A stretch of DNA of 64,000 bases from G963675935 sp963803125 (GTDB lineage: Bacteria; Planctomycetota; Planctomycetia; Pirellulales; Thermoguttaceae), in contig CAWDLR010000003.1 of NCBI GenBank assembly GCA_963803125.1, forward strand, positions 868,001 through 932,000. Reading direction: 5' to 3'. This document shows, piece after piece, positions 33,669 through 44,100 of this stretch. Numbering within the stretch: the stretch's first letter is position 1; every line of letters starts with the position of its first letter. The notes below the pieces were generated by a model. The model saw only the letters and a list, made by a program, of their open reading frames with translations. It had not been told where the DNA came from and ran no database searches. The position numbers and the translations under genes were made by a program.

Positions 33669-34463
33669 TCACTTCGCCCGCGGCGGCGGGGCGTCGGAAG
33701 GCGGCACCTCGCGAATCCAGATGTTGCGGAACCGCACCGGGTTGCCGTGGTATTGCAGCCCCAGCGGCAGCTTGGCGGCGTGGGCCGTGTACTTTGGTCC
33801 TACGTCCCAGGCCGTCTGTCCCTGAATCTGGAAGTGGTTCTGCACCAGCACGCCGTTCTGGAAGACGGTGATGTATGCCGGCCGAGTCAACTTCCCCTTC
33901 TCATCGAATCGCGGCGCCTCGAAAACGATGTCGTACGTCTGCCACTGACCCGGCTTGCGGCAGGCGTTCACCAGCGGCGGGTGTTGCTTGTAGATCGCCG
34001 CCGCCTGACCGTCGTAATACGTCTTGTTGCCGTAGGAATCGAGGATTTGCACTTCGTAGAGCCCCATCAGGAAGATGCCGCTGTTGCCGCGTCCCTGTCC
34101 GCTCCCCTCGACCTTTTTCGGCGTGGCCCATTCGACGTGCAATTGACAATTGCCAAACGCCTGCTTGGTCTTGATGTCGTTGCCCTTGGCGACGGCATAT
34201 CCCTTCTTGACGATCCATTTGTCGGCGTCGTTCCACTTCGAGAGATCCTTGCCGCCGAAGAGCACGATCGCGTCGCTGGGCGGACCGCCGATCGGGCCGG
34301 GATCGACGACCGCCGGCTTGCTCCATTGAATGCCGCTGACCCATTCACTCGCGTTCAAGGACAAAGCGAGCAAGGCGACCAAAAATGCTCCGCCGATGGT
34401 GACGGCGGCGGCGATTCGGCGGCGGTTCGGCGTCGCAGGTCTGTCGAGGATGGTAGTTCTCAT
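33669..34463 (-). CDS. DUF1080 (3-keto-disaccharide hydrolase-type) exported protein
   Basis: About 264 residues from ATG 34463, with AGGAG nine bases upstream; the nearer ATG at 34472 is too close to that site. An N-terminal hydrophobic segment (IAAAVTIGGAFLVALLALSL) acts as signal or anchor. The DUF1080 jelly-roll core shows AIVLFGGKDLSKWNDADKW, GRGNSGIFLMGLYEVQILDS, QWQTYDIVFEAPRFD and GLQYHGNPVRFRNIWIRE. Members are linked to glycoside breakdown through 3-keto intermediates. An oxidoreductase of the Gfo/Idh/MocA type, a common partner, occurs 12 kb away. Confidence 0.92.
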   Translation of the reverse strand: MRTTILDRPATPNRRRIAAAVTIGGAFLVALLALSLNASEWVSGIQWSKPAVVDPGPIGGPPSDAIVLFGGKDLSKWNDADKWIVKKGYAVAKGNDIKTKQAFGNCQLHVEWATPKKVEGSGQGRGNSGIFLMGLYEVQILDSYGNKTYYDGQAAAIYKQHPPLVNACRKPGQWQTYDIVFEAPRFDEKGKLTRPAYITVFQNGVLVQNHFQIQGQTAWDVGPKYTAHAAKLPLGLQYHGNPVRFRNIWIREVPPSDAPPPRAK

Positions 34464-34573
34464 GACTCTCATCTCCTGGTAGGTGGGCGTGGGAGGGAAA
34501 GGCGACTGGCGGCGGATTGGCTCGCAATCCAGTGCTGTCCAATTATAGCAGAAGCCCGCCGCTAAGCCACCGA

Positions 34574-35869
34574 TTATTTCGCCGCCGGCTGCGGGACCGT
34601 CTCGCCCGGCGCAAGCAGCCGAAGTTCGTGCAGGCACAGCCCGTAGCAGCCGCCGGGCGGGTTGAAGCGGAGCGCCATCCCGTTCCAGTCGGGGGCGAAA
34701 TTGGCCGAGTAGCAGAGCCAAAGCGTGCGGCCGTCGCCGCGGATGAACTTCGAAGGGATATTCACAAAATACGCCTGCTCGCCGAAGTCCTTCATATAAA
34801 CCACCAGCCGCCAAGGGCCGGTAAGCTCATCCGCTTCGAGAATGTACGTGCTCATCTTCGCGCAGGTCGGCCAGGCGTCGGTCACGCACATCAGGTACTT
34901 TTTCAGCGGCGCGTCGTACATCGCGGTGGCCACGCCCATGTTGTTGTTCCAGTCCAACAGCGGGCGGATCTTCGCGAAATCGCCGCTCCAAAGCGGCTTG
35001 CCTCGCCCGTCGTGCCCGGCGAAGAACTCGTACTTCTTGATGTCGTTGATGTTCGCGATGCTCGGCGTGACCCGGGCGAGATACAACTGGTCGGCCGTGC
35101 CCCAACTCAAATTGGCAAACCGCGGTTTGGGGTCGTTCTCCTCAGCGCCCATGCCGATCAAATACGCCTTGCCGTCGGGCGAATGCTGCATGTTCTTGCC
35201 GAAATCGACGAAGTGCGGCGCGCCCATCTTCAGCGGGCCCATGAACCGGGCCGGCTCCGGAAACAGCGGCCGCGCCGGCGAAAGCGGCGAAGGACGCCAC
35301 GTCTTGCCGTAGTCGGTCGAAATGCGGAACCCCGCCATCGGCCCCATCACCGGCCAGTTGTAGGTGAAGCCGTCGTGCTTCACCTCCGGCGACGGGCCGA
35401 GGCAATAGGTGCCGTAGTACCAAACCCCGTTGTAGACCAGACTGCCGCAAGGGTAGCGGCCGCCGTAGGGCTTCGCGCTGGCTTTCTGCGGCGGCGCGAT
35501 GTTCCTCACCGTCAGGGCCCGCGGATCGTCGCCGATCATCACCGCGTTGCCGGTCGTCGCCGCCTCGCCGAGCGAAAAGCTGCCGGCCCCTTCGGTCGTG
35601 CCGTCAGTCCAGGGCGAATACAGATTGCCGTCGGACGCCCAAGAGGGATACCAGGTGTCGCCGTAATTGCGGTCATGATGCCGCCCGGTGAAATAGACTC
35701 CGCTGAATTGCCGCGACTGCTTGAAGGGGCAATCCTCCGGCGGCCGGTTCGGCCAGACGAAACCCGGCTCAGCCGCGCCGCAGAATGCACAATCGCCCGC
35801 AAATGGCGCCAGACCCAGCAGCCAGGCGAGCAACAGCAAGGAAAGCACTGGTGAGAACGGCCTTCTCAT
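34574..35869 (-). CDS. Exported beta-propeller-like protein (DUF4185-like)
   Basis: About 431 residues from ATG 35869, with GAGGG four bases upstream. Signal peptide LSLLLLAWLLGLAPFAGDCA. The body has repeated aromatic blocks typical of glycosidase-like five-bladed propellers: SGVYFTGRHHDRNYGDTWYP, SLVYNGVWYYGTYCLGPSPE, GFRISTDYGKTWRPSPLSP, CYSANFAPDWNGMALRFNP. The resemblance to DUF4185 is by eye only. No catalytic residues can be assigned. It is divergent from nothing obvious, and a RAYT-1-type inverted repeat lies upstream. Confidence 0.7.
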   Translation of the reverse strand: MRRPFSPVLSLLLLAWLLGLAPFAGDCAFCGAAEPGFVWPNRPPEDCPFKQSRQFSGVYFTGRHHDRNYGDTWYPSWASDGNLYSPWTDGTTEGAGSFSLGEAATTGNAVMIGDDPRALTVRNIAPPQKASAKPYGGRYPCGSLVYNGVWYYGTYCLGPSPEVKHDGFTYNWPVMGPMAGFRISTDYGKTWRPSPLSPARPLFPEPARFMGPLKMGAPHFVDFGKNMQHSPDGKAYLIGMGAEENDPKPRFANLSWGTADQLYLARVTPSIANINDIKKYEFFAGHDGRGKPLWSGDFAKIRPLLDWNNNMGVATAMYDAPLKKYLMCVTDAWPTCAKMSTYILEADELTGPWRLVVYMKDFGEQAYFVNIPSKFIRGDGRTLWLCYSANFAPDWNGMALRFNPPGGCYGLCLHELRLLAPGETVPQPAAK

Positions 35870-35939
35870 CGCTCCCTCTACGACCTTCCCGCTCACCCGC
35901 ATTTCTCAACACACGGGGAAAACGGGCAACCGTACGTCA

Positions 35940-36009
35940 GGTGGGGCAGACATTCCTGTCTGCCCGATGTTCGTCGTTTCTGGCGGCAGACAGGAATGTC
36001 TGCCCCACC
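35940..36009. repeat. RAYT-1-type inverted repeat
   Basis: TGGGGCAGACATTCCTGT from 35941 faces its complement ending at 36009. The outer flanks ATTTCTCA (35900s) and TGAGAAAT (36014-36021) extend the symmetry, as at 20924. It is 15 kb from the RAYT-1 gene. Confidence 0.85.
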
Positions 36010-36030
36010 GCGGTGAGAAATCTGGGCCGA

Positions 36031-37353
36031 CTATTCGCCGCGGAGTTTCAGCCCGATGCCCGTCAGTTTCTCGCGGACTTCGTTGAGGCTGGTCACGCCG
36101 AAATTCTTGCACTCCAACAGGTCGTCGGCCGTGCGGCGAGTCAGATCGCCTAGCGTGTTGATCGCTAGGCGGATCATGCACTTGCGGGCGCGGACGGAGA
36201 GATTCAATTCGGAGATCGGACGACTGAGCATCGCCTGCTCGTCGGCCGAGAGCGATTCGGGCTCGAACATTTCGGCCGCGGCACGCTCCTGGGCGTACTG
36301 CCCCAGCTTCAGCCCCTTGGTGGCCAGCATCTCCTTGATCTCCACCAGGCTGGTCTCGCCGAAGTTCTTGCTCGCGAGTAGGTCCTGCTCGGTGCAGCGG
36401 CAGAGATCGCCGAGCGTGTTGATGCCCATCTTTTGCAGGCAGTTGCGGCTGCGGACCGAAAGCTCGAAGTCGGTCACCGGCACGCTGAGCACCTGGCCCA
36501 TGCGGTCGCGCTTCTTCGCCGCGTCCTCGTCGTAGTACTGCTCGTGCGACGATTCGGTGTCCTTGAAGAACAGTTGTGCCCGAGCGTGGTCGGGATAAAC
36601 GTCCAACACGCGGCGATAACACTGCGCCGCCTTCTCGTACTGCTCGCGATCCTCGTAGAGCAGGCCGAGGTTCACCAGCGAGCCGACATGGGTGGGGAAA
36701 CGGCTCACGGCTCGCTTGTACAGTTCCAACGCCGTGTCGTCGTTGCCGTAGCGATCGTTCTCCAGCGCCAGGCCGAACAGCGCGCCGGGATGCGTGCGAT
36801 CGACCTCGACCGCCCGCTCGTACAGCGCGATCACCTCCTGCGGACTGCCCCCCAGGGCAGCCACCGTGGCGGCGCGCTGCGCCAGATACTCGGCCGTCTG
36901 CTCGATCGCCCCGGAGAGCGAATCCAACGCCCGCAGCGCCCCGGCCGGATCGTTGGCATAGCGGAGGGCCTCGGCCTGGCCCAGAATGCACTCGCCGGCG
37001 GCATAGCCCGCCTTCTCGGCGGCCTTGTAACTCGCCAGCGCCTCGTGGTACTCCTGCCGAGCGAAGTGGCACTTTGCCAAGTAATAGTGCGTCATCGCGC
37101 CGCCGTCGGCCTGCCTGAGGACTTCGATCGCCCGATAGTACCGCCCCAACAGATACAGACATACGCCCAGCCGCACATTGCTGGCCGGCGAATGCTCCTC
37201 GCGGCTCTGCAACTCGCCCACGGCGTCACGCAGCACGGCGTACTGCGAGAAGTCGCTGGCAATCGCCTCCTGCATCTGCCGCACTTCGCGCGGGCCAAAA
37301 GTGTCGTTTTGCAGTACGGTCTGTTTCAGATCGAATTCGACGGTTTGCGCCAT
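36031..37353 (-). CDS. TPR protein with two RNA polymerase alpha-CTD domains
   Basis: 440 residues from ATG 37353, with GAGGAG nine bases upstream. Residues 60-280 form tetratricopeptide repeats (ASNVRLGVCLYLLGRYYRAI, GSLVNLGLLYEDREQYEKAA). Then come two copies of the alpha C-terminal domain fold: LSVRSRNCLQKMGINTLGDL...KNFGETSLVEIKEML and LSVRARKCMIRLAINTLGDL...KNFGVTSLNEVREKL. In RNA polymerase this domain contacts UP-element DNA and activators. Here the polymerase assembly domain is absent, so the protein may bind DNA or activators by itself. tRNA-Thr lies 159 bases upstream on the same strand. Confidence 0.9.
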   Translation of the reverse strand: MAQTVEFDLKQTVLQNDTFGPREVRQMQEAIASDFSQYAVLRDAVGELQSREEHSPASNVRLGVCLYLLGRYYRAIEVLRQADGGAMTHYYLAKCHFARQEYHEALASYKAAEKAGYAAGECILGQAEALRYANDPAGALRALDSLSGAIEQTAEYLAQRAATVAALGGSPQEVIALYERAVEVDRTHPGALFGLALENDRYGNDDTALELYKRAVSRFPTHVGSLVNLGLLYEDREQYEKAAQCYRRVLDVYPDHARAQLFFKDTESSHEQYYDEDAAKKRDRMGQVLSVPVTDFELSVRSRNCLQKMGINTLGDLCRCTEQDLLASKNFGETSLVEIKEMLATKGLKLGQYAQERAAAEMFEPESLSADEQAMLSRPISELNLSVRARKCMIRLAINTLGDLTRRTADDLLECKNFGVTSLNEVREKLTGIGLKLRGE

Positions 37354-37425
37354 CGCAGAATGCTCCTCAAATGCCTGGGGGAGGCGGCCTTCGCATAACC
37401 GGTAGCAGGGGCTCCCGTAAATACC

Positions 37426-37493
37426 TGTAGCGGGCGACTCACGTCGCCGACAGAAAGCGAAAAAACGGTCGGCGACGGGCGTCGCCCCCTGCA
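37426..37493. repeat. Palindrome of the GTCGCCGAC / GTCGGCGAC family
   Basis: TGTAGCGGGCGACTCACGTC at 37426 faces GACGGGCGTCGCCCCCTGCA ending at 37493, a diverged relative of the GGAGGCGACTCCTGTCGCCG elements. It lies between tRNA-Thr and the TPR/alpha-CTD gene. Confidence 0.75.
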
Positions 37494-37511
37494 AATCGCT
37501 TGATATGTGAG

Positions 37512-37585
37512 AGCCAGCGAAGGGAGTCGAACCCTTAACCCCCGCATTACGAATGCGGTGCTCTGCCGATTGAAGCTACGCTGGC
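37512..37585 (-). tRNA. tRNA-Thr (anticodon CGT)
   Basis: 74 bases fold as a cloverleaf on the minus strand: acceptor GCCAGCG / CGCTGGC, D arm GCTTCAATCGGCAGAGC, anticodon stem CCGCA / TGCGG around loop TTCGTAA, T arm AAGGG-TTCGACT-CCCTT. The anticodon CGT reads ACG (Thr). The CCA end is not encoded. Confidence 0.94.
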
Positions 37586-38138
37586 AAACATCGCAAGTCT
37601 TTGAGAGCCCTTCACTTCCGTCTCTAGTTGATTAGGCTCAAGAGTAGGAACTCCTGAACCGACGCCCGTGCCCTGGCGCTCGGCCTGACGTTGAAACGAT
37701 CTCCCCGACCCGGATTAACCCACGGGCCCCGCGATGTCCGTAACCCATGATTCTACCATATCCTGGAAGCCTGCCAAGTCCTATCCCGACTTTCCGCCCC
37801 ATGCCCCTGCCCCCGGTTCGTGGGTATAGCCGTTGTGTCGCTCTCGATAATTACCGCCAGGGCGTCTTAGCGATTGATCGCCAACAGCCGCAGTCTCCTC
37901 GGGCGAAGGACAATGGGTTGCCACCCCGCCTATAATGCCGCTACCTCCAGCCGACAAGCGACCGCACTGGTCAGGAAGGCCGTCAACAGACTCGAGCGGT
38001 AGCCCGGATTCCCAGGCGAGCTTACAAGTCTCGAGATGGAACACTCGAATCGCCCCGGCACTGCAATCCCGGCGACATGGCGAGACAACTATTGCATCGT
38101 CAAGACAGGGATCAATAACCAGGTCGCGCAAGAGCCGC
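37586..38138. other. Intergenic region, no gene seen
   Basis: 553 bases between the tRNA and the 3' end of the giant gene. Short open frames here look like chance. It should hold the tRNA promoter. No palindrome of the recurring families is visible. Confidence 0.4.
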
Positions 38139-41100
38139 TTACGCCCGCTGCTTCCGCCGTCGCCAGACATGGGCCAGCAGGCCGACCATACCCATACTGA
38201 GCAGAGCCAGCGTGGCCGGCTCGGGGACGGCGGCGAGATTGGCGGCGGGCGACGCGGCGGCTAACGGCGGCAGGCCGACGTGCGAATACCATAAATCGCG
38301 GTCCAGACCGTTGACGACCCCGTCGCCGTTGGCGTCGCCCTGCTGCCACGTCGTGCCCGTGAAGGCGTTCGCATAAAAGATCGCCAAATCCTGGCTGTCC
38401 ACCTTGCCGTCGAGATTGAAGTCGCCCGGATACGTGGCCATCACCGTCACCTGGTGCGCCGCGGTGTTGTCCAGCATCCCCAACGTCAACCCCGTCAGCG
38501 CCGCGGTCGTGTCTTCGAACTGGCCTATGTCCCAACGACCGCCGTCGCAACTGGCCTTCAGCAGGTTGGTGATCGTCGCCACCGGATCGGCGCCGCCGAC
38601 GTAGTCAAACACCAGCGAGCCGGATTGGATGTCCGCGCCGCCTAAGCTCAAGACGCAGTTCTGCGCGGCGGCGCCAAGCTCCAGCGTGCCGCCGGCGACC
38701 GTGGTGCGGCCGCTGTAGGAGTTCGTGCCGCAGAGCACCGCGGTGGTCGAACTCGACTTGCTCAGACCGATCGAGCCGCCGGAGAGATTGGCGTCGATCC
38801 GCCCGCCGCGGACGTCGTAACTGCTGTTGCTCAGCAACGTGCCCGTGCCGGTCAGCGTGCCGCCGCTGATCCGCAGCGGACCGATCGAGGCGGAGAGCCC
38901 GCCAATGTTCAGCACCCCGCCGTTGATCGTGTACGGACAGGGCGCGATCACCGCCGGCGAGGTCGGACCGGTGGGACCGCTCGGATAGGCCGTCGGCGTG
39001 CCCGGCAGCACCGTCGCGCCGCTGTAATCGAGCGTGCCGGCGTTGACCGTCAAGCCACCGGTGTAGTTGCTGCAACTGCCGCCGCTAAGCGTCAGCGTGC
39101 CCGGCCCGCTCTTGACCAACGCCAACAGACCGGTGCTCGCCCCGTTGGCGGCGAAGTCGCCGTTGCGGATGGCGCCGTTGTAGCTGTAGTTGGCGGTGTT
39201 GTTGATCGTCAGCGTGCCGCCGGTATTGATGCCCGTCTCCTGCTCGGCGTTCTCGATGATCCCGTGGCCGAGGCCGTCGCTGATGCCGGCCAGCGTCTGC
39301 TGGTTGCCCAACAACTCGAAATAGGAGTTCATGGCCAGCACCGGGGCGAAGCTGAGCGTGGCCGTCGAGGCGATCTGATCGCTGCCCTCGAGGATCAGGT
39401 AGGTGTTGCCCTGGGTGCCGCTGCCCGAGGCGGAGATCGTGACGTTGCCGGGGATGGCGATCGCCCCGGCGGTCTTCTGCAAGTAGAGCGTGCCGCGGTT
39501 GACCGTGGTGGCGCCGCTGTAATCGTTGCTGCTGGCGCCGGCCAGGGTCACCGCCCCGTATTGCGTGACCTGCACCGTCCCCGGCTTGCCAATCACCAGC
39601 CCGCCGGGGCCTGTGATCTTGCCGCCAAGCAGCAGCGGGCTGTTGTTCTCCGAGTTGCCCACGTCGCTGCTGGCCGCCAGGGTGATCTGCCCGGAAAGCG
39701 TGTAGGCCGCGCCGCTGCCGTCGCCGTAGATCGCCGGCCGGTAAGAACCGTCCACCGCGCCGCCGATGCCGTTTAAGGTGATCGGATTGCTGAAGCTGGT
39801 GCTGCTGGAACTGTCCAAGTCGCAGACCGCGCCGCTGCTGAGATTCAGGCCGCCGCTGCCGACGGCGTTGCTGCTGTGCAGATAGACGCCGCCGCTAAGC
39901 AGTTTCACGGTCCCGGCAAAGCCGGCAAGCGCGGTGTTGTAGCCCGTGCCCAGGTGCAGGCTGTGTACGCCTTGGCTGATTTGCAGCGTGCCGGCGCCGC
40001 TGATCGGATTGGCGTAGCCCAGATAACCGCTAGCGCGGTTGAAGTACAAGGTGCCGTCCGCGCCGATGTTCACGCCGGAAGAAGAGAAGCTCGAGCCGAT
40101 CAGCGAGAGCGTGCCGCCGTTGACGGTCGTCAAGCCGCTGTAGCTGGCGGTGCCGCTTAGCAGCAGGCTGCCCGCCCCGCTCTTGACCAGGTTCAGCTTA
40201 CCCGTGCCGTTGCCCTGGGCGCTGTCGCGGATTACGCCGGCAAAGCTGCAATCCGTGGAGTTGTTGACCGTCAGCGTGCTGTCGCTGTTCAGGCCGCTAT
40301 TGTCGAAGAGCCCCTCGATCACGGCGTGGCTGTTGCCGCTTAAGCCGGCCACGGTCTGCACGTGGCCGTTCAATTCCAACCGTGCGCTGGCCGTCAACGC
40401 GCTGAAGGTGAGCGTGGCCGAAGGGTCGATCTGGTTGTCGTCGTTAAGCTGCAAGATCGTGTTGCTGCCGTCGCCGATCTCGCTCAAGGTGAGGTTGTAG
40501 GGGATGGCGATGGCCCCGCCGGTCTTGGCCAAGATCACCGTGCCCACGATCGTGGTCGGGCCGTAATAGGTATTGTCGTCGGAGCCGGCGATGTAGAGCG
40601 TGCCCGCCCCGGTCTTGGTGAGCGAGCCGTTGCCGTAGGAATCGCTGATGGCCCCGGCCAGCACGGCGTAGCCGGCCGTCGAGCTCGGATTGGCGTCGAC
40701 CTCGATCGTGCGGGCGCCGCCGCCGAGATCGATCGGGTTCAAGACGGTCACCGAGTTGGTGCAGGTTGGCGAGCAGAGTTTCAGCGTGCCGACCAGACCC
40801 GCGCCGACGTCGCTGCCCCAGGTGAGCGTGGCGGCGTTGCCGCCGACGTTGACCGCGCAGGGGCCGCCGGCGGTGGAGAAGCCGCCGCCGTTGGCGGTCA
40901 TCTCGAACGAGTTGCTGCCGCCGCTGCCGAAGCCGCGGGTGAAGGTGCCGCCGGAGAGGGTCTCCAGCACGCCGCCGTCAAGGATCAGAAAGCCGCTGGC
41001 GGGAATGGCGGCGCCGAAATCGGCCTGCAACGCGCCGCCGGAAATCGTTGTCGAGCCGCCGAAGGTGTTGCCGCGAGTGAGCATGGCGGTGCCCGGCCCG

Positions 41101-44100
41101 CTCTTGTGTACGCCCACCGAGTTGCCGCCCAGAACCACGTCGACCACGCCGCCTTGCACGTCGTAGTCGCTGCTGCTCGTGAGCGTGCCGCTGCCGGTCA
41201 GCGTGCCGCCGGTAATGGACAATCCGCTAATCGACTGCGAGAAGCTGCCCAGGTTCAGCGTGCCGGCGGCGATCGAGTAATTTCCGCCGGGCAGGTTCTG
41301 CAACAACGTGGCCGTGCCCGGGCCCGTCTTGTTCACGCCGACGCTGCCGCCGAGGTTGATGTTGACCGCCCCGGCCTGGAGCTGGTAAGTCGAGGCGGCG
41401 GTGAGCGTGCCGCTGCCGCTAATCGTGCCGCCGGCCAGGGTGAGCACGCTGCCGCCGCCCATCGCGTGGGTGAGCGTGCCGAAGGCGAGCGTGCCGCCGT
41501 TTACGGTGAAGTTGCCGCTGGGGAACGTGCCGGTGCAGCCGCTGTAATCGAGCAGTCCGTTGTTGACTATCAGGCTGCCGTTGAAGGTGCTGCTGGGGGG
41601 CATGGTGAGCGTGCCGCTGCCGTCCTTAGCCAAGGTGCCGCTGCCGACGAAGGTGTAACCTGTGCCAAACACCAGCGCGTCGGAATGATTCACCTCGAAG
41701 GTCCCGCCGGGGTTGACGGTGACGGTGCCGGAGGAGATTGAGCCGCCGGTGCCGCCGTCGCCCAGTTGCAACATGCCGCCGGAGTTGACGGTGATGTTGG
41801 TCAGCGAGCCGGCGGCGCCGTTCGTGCTGCCGCTGCCCAGTTGCAGCGTGCCGCCGTTGATGGTGGTCGTGCCGCCGTACTTGTTGACGGCCAGGAGCAC
41901 CGCCGTGCCCGGACCGCTCTTCAACAGGCCGATCGTGCTGCCGCCGCCGAGGATCATGTTGATCGTGCCGGCCTGGATGTTGTAATTGTAGCCGCTGACG
42001 GCGGTCAAGGTGCCGCTGCCGCTTAGCGTGCCGCCGCTCATCGTCAGTGAACCGCCGGACATTGTCTTCGACGTCGTGCCCAAGACCAACGTGCCGTCGG
42101 AGATCGTGTACGGCCCGTTGGGCAGAGACTTGGTCAAAGTGACCGACCCCGGCGTGCTTTTGTTGAAACCGACGCTGCCGGTCAGGCCGACGCTGATCGT
42201 GCCGGCCTGGAGATCGTAGGCGCTGCTGCTGGACAACGTGCAGGAGCCGCTGATCGAGCCGCCGGTCAAGTGTAAGCCCAAGATGTTCCTCGTCCCCGTA
42301 GTGGTGCCGAGGTTCAGCGTGCCGCCGTTAATCGTGTAAACGCAATTCGGCGTTGTGCCGCCGCTGTACGTCAACATGCCGGCGTTTACCACCAGTCCAC
42401 CGGTGTACCCGCCGACGTTGCTGCCGCTGAGCGTCAGGCTGCCCGCGCCGTTTTTCACCAGCGTCAACGAACCGCTGCCGTTGTTAGTGTTTCGCAAATA
42501 GCCGCTGTAGGTCGAGGAACTGCCGGCGGGACTGTTGACGGTCAGCGTGCCGCTGGCGATCCCCGTATCCGACTCGGTGTTCTCGATAACGCCGCCGTTC
42601 GAGCCGGCGGAAATTCCCCCAACCACCACGTTATTGCCGTACACCTCCAGATGCGGAGTGTTGTTGGTAGAGCCGGAGAGGGTGATGACCGAAGTGGGAG
42701 AAAACTGCTGGTTCGAGTTCGCCGCGATGACGTAGGTATTGCCGCCGGAGATCGTGCAGTTGGCGGGAATCGCATAACCGGCGGTGTTCGCCAGCGAGAC
42801 CGTGCCGCCGGAAATTGTCGTCGCTCCGGTGTAGGTGTTGCTGGTGGTGCCGGCGAGGGTCAGATAGTTGCCGCCGTTGAAGTTCATGTTCACCGAGCCG
42901 GAGCCGCTGATCGGGCTGCTGAAGGTGAACGACCAGTTTGACGCGTCAATCTCCAGGGTGGCGTTGTCGGTGATCGGGGAGGCAAAATTGGGATCGTCCG
43001 ACAACACCAACGTGCCGCCGTTAATCGTGGTGGGACCGGTATAGTAGCAGTTGCCGCAACGTAGGGTTTGCGTGCCGCTGCCCGTCTTCACGAGCCCCAG
43101 TGCGCCGCAACTTCCGGAGGAAGTGTCGCGGATCGTGCCGTTATAAGTGTAGGAGGCGCCGGCAGCGGTGTTGATTGTCAGCGTCACCGATCCGTAACCC
43201 GATCCGCCCCAAGTATTTTCGATTGCCGCCTGGGTGGTGTAATCATAAATGCCGGCCGTTGTCTGATTGTGCCCGCAAAGCTGGATCTCCTGCCAGGCCC
43301 CCGTGCCGTTCCAGGTCCAGCGCAACGTCGGCGCAATCTGGTTGTCTCCCTGCAAAGTCACCCACATCTGTGTGGTCCCGGTGAGCACCAGGTCGCCGGG
43401 AATCGCATAGCCGGAGACCGAGGACTTGTTCAGATAGACGTCGCCGCCGGAAAGCGTCGTCGTTCCCGTGTAAGTGTTCGGCGAGGAGCCGCCGATGCAG
43501 AGCACGCCCGGCCCGGACTTGGTCAACGAAGCCCCGCCGACGCTGTCGCTGATCGCGCCGTTGAGATAGACGGTGTTGCCGCCCGCCACGATCGAACGCG
43601 CCCCGCCGGCCAGATCGATGTTGTTCTGGAAAGTCAGCGAACTGCCGGCGGTGGAGACGTTCAAGAACAAGGGGCCCACGATCTTCGTGCCCACGTCGCC
43701 CGCACTCGAGCCCCAAACCAGCGTGGTTGGCGTAACTTGTCCGCCGACGTTGATCGTCAGCGGATTGGATCCGGCCGAGAATCCGCCGCCGCCGAGTCCC
43801 CACTGGAAAGTCGCCCCGCTGGTGCCGAGGTTGCGGGTGAAGCTGGTGGCGTCGAGGACCTGCAGCACGCCGCCGTTAATGACCAGGAAGTTGTTCGAGG
43901 GGATTCCCGCGCCGCTGTTGATTCCCGCCTGCAACACGCCGCCGTTGATGGTCACCGCGCCCGCGTAGCTGTTGCCGCCGGAGAGTTTCAGCACGCCCGT
44001 CCCGTTCTTGACGATTCCGCCCGAGCCGGAGATGGCGCCGGTGATTTCCGCGTAGTCGCTGTCGGTGTTCGGGTTGTCGTCGACCTGAATCGTGCGATCG

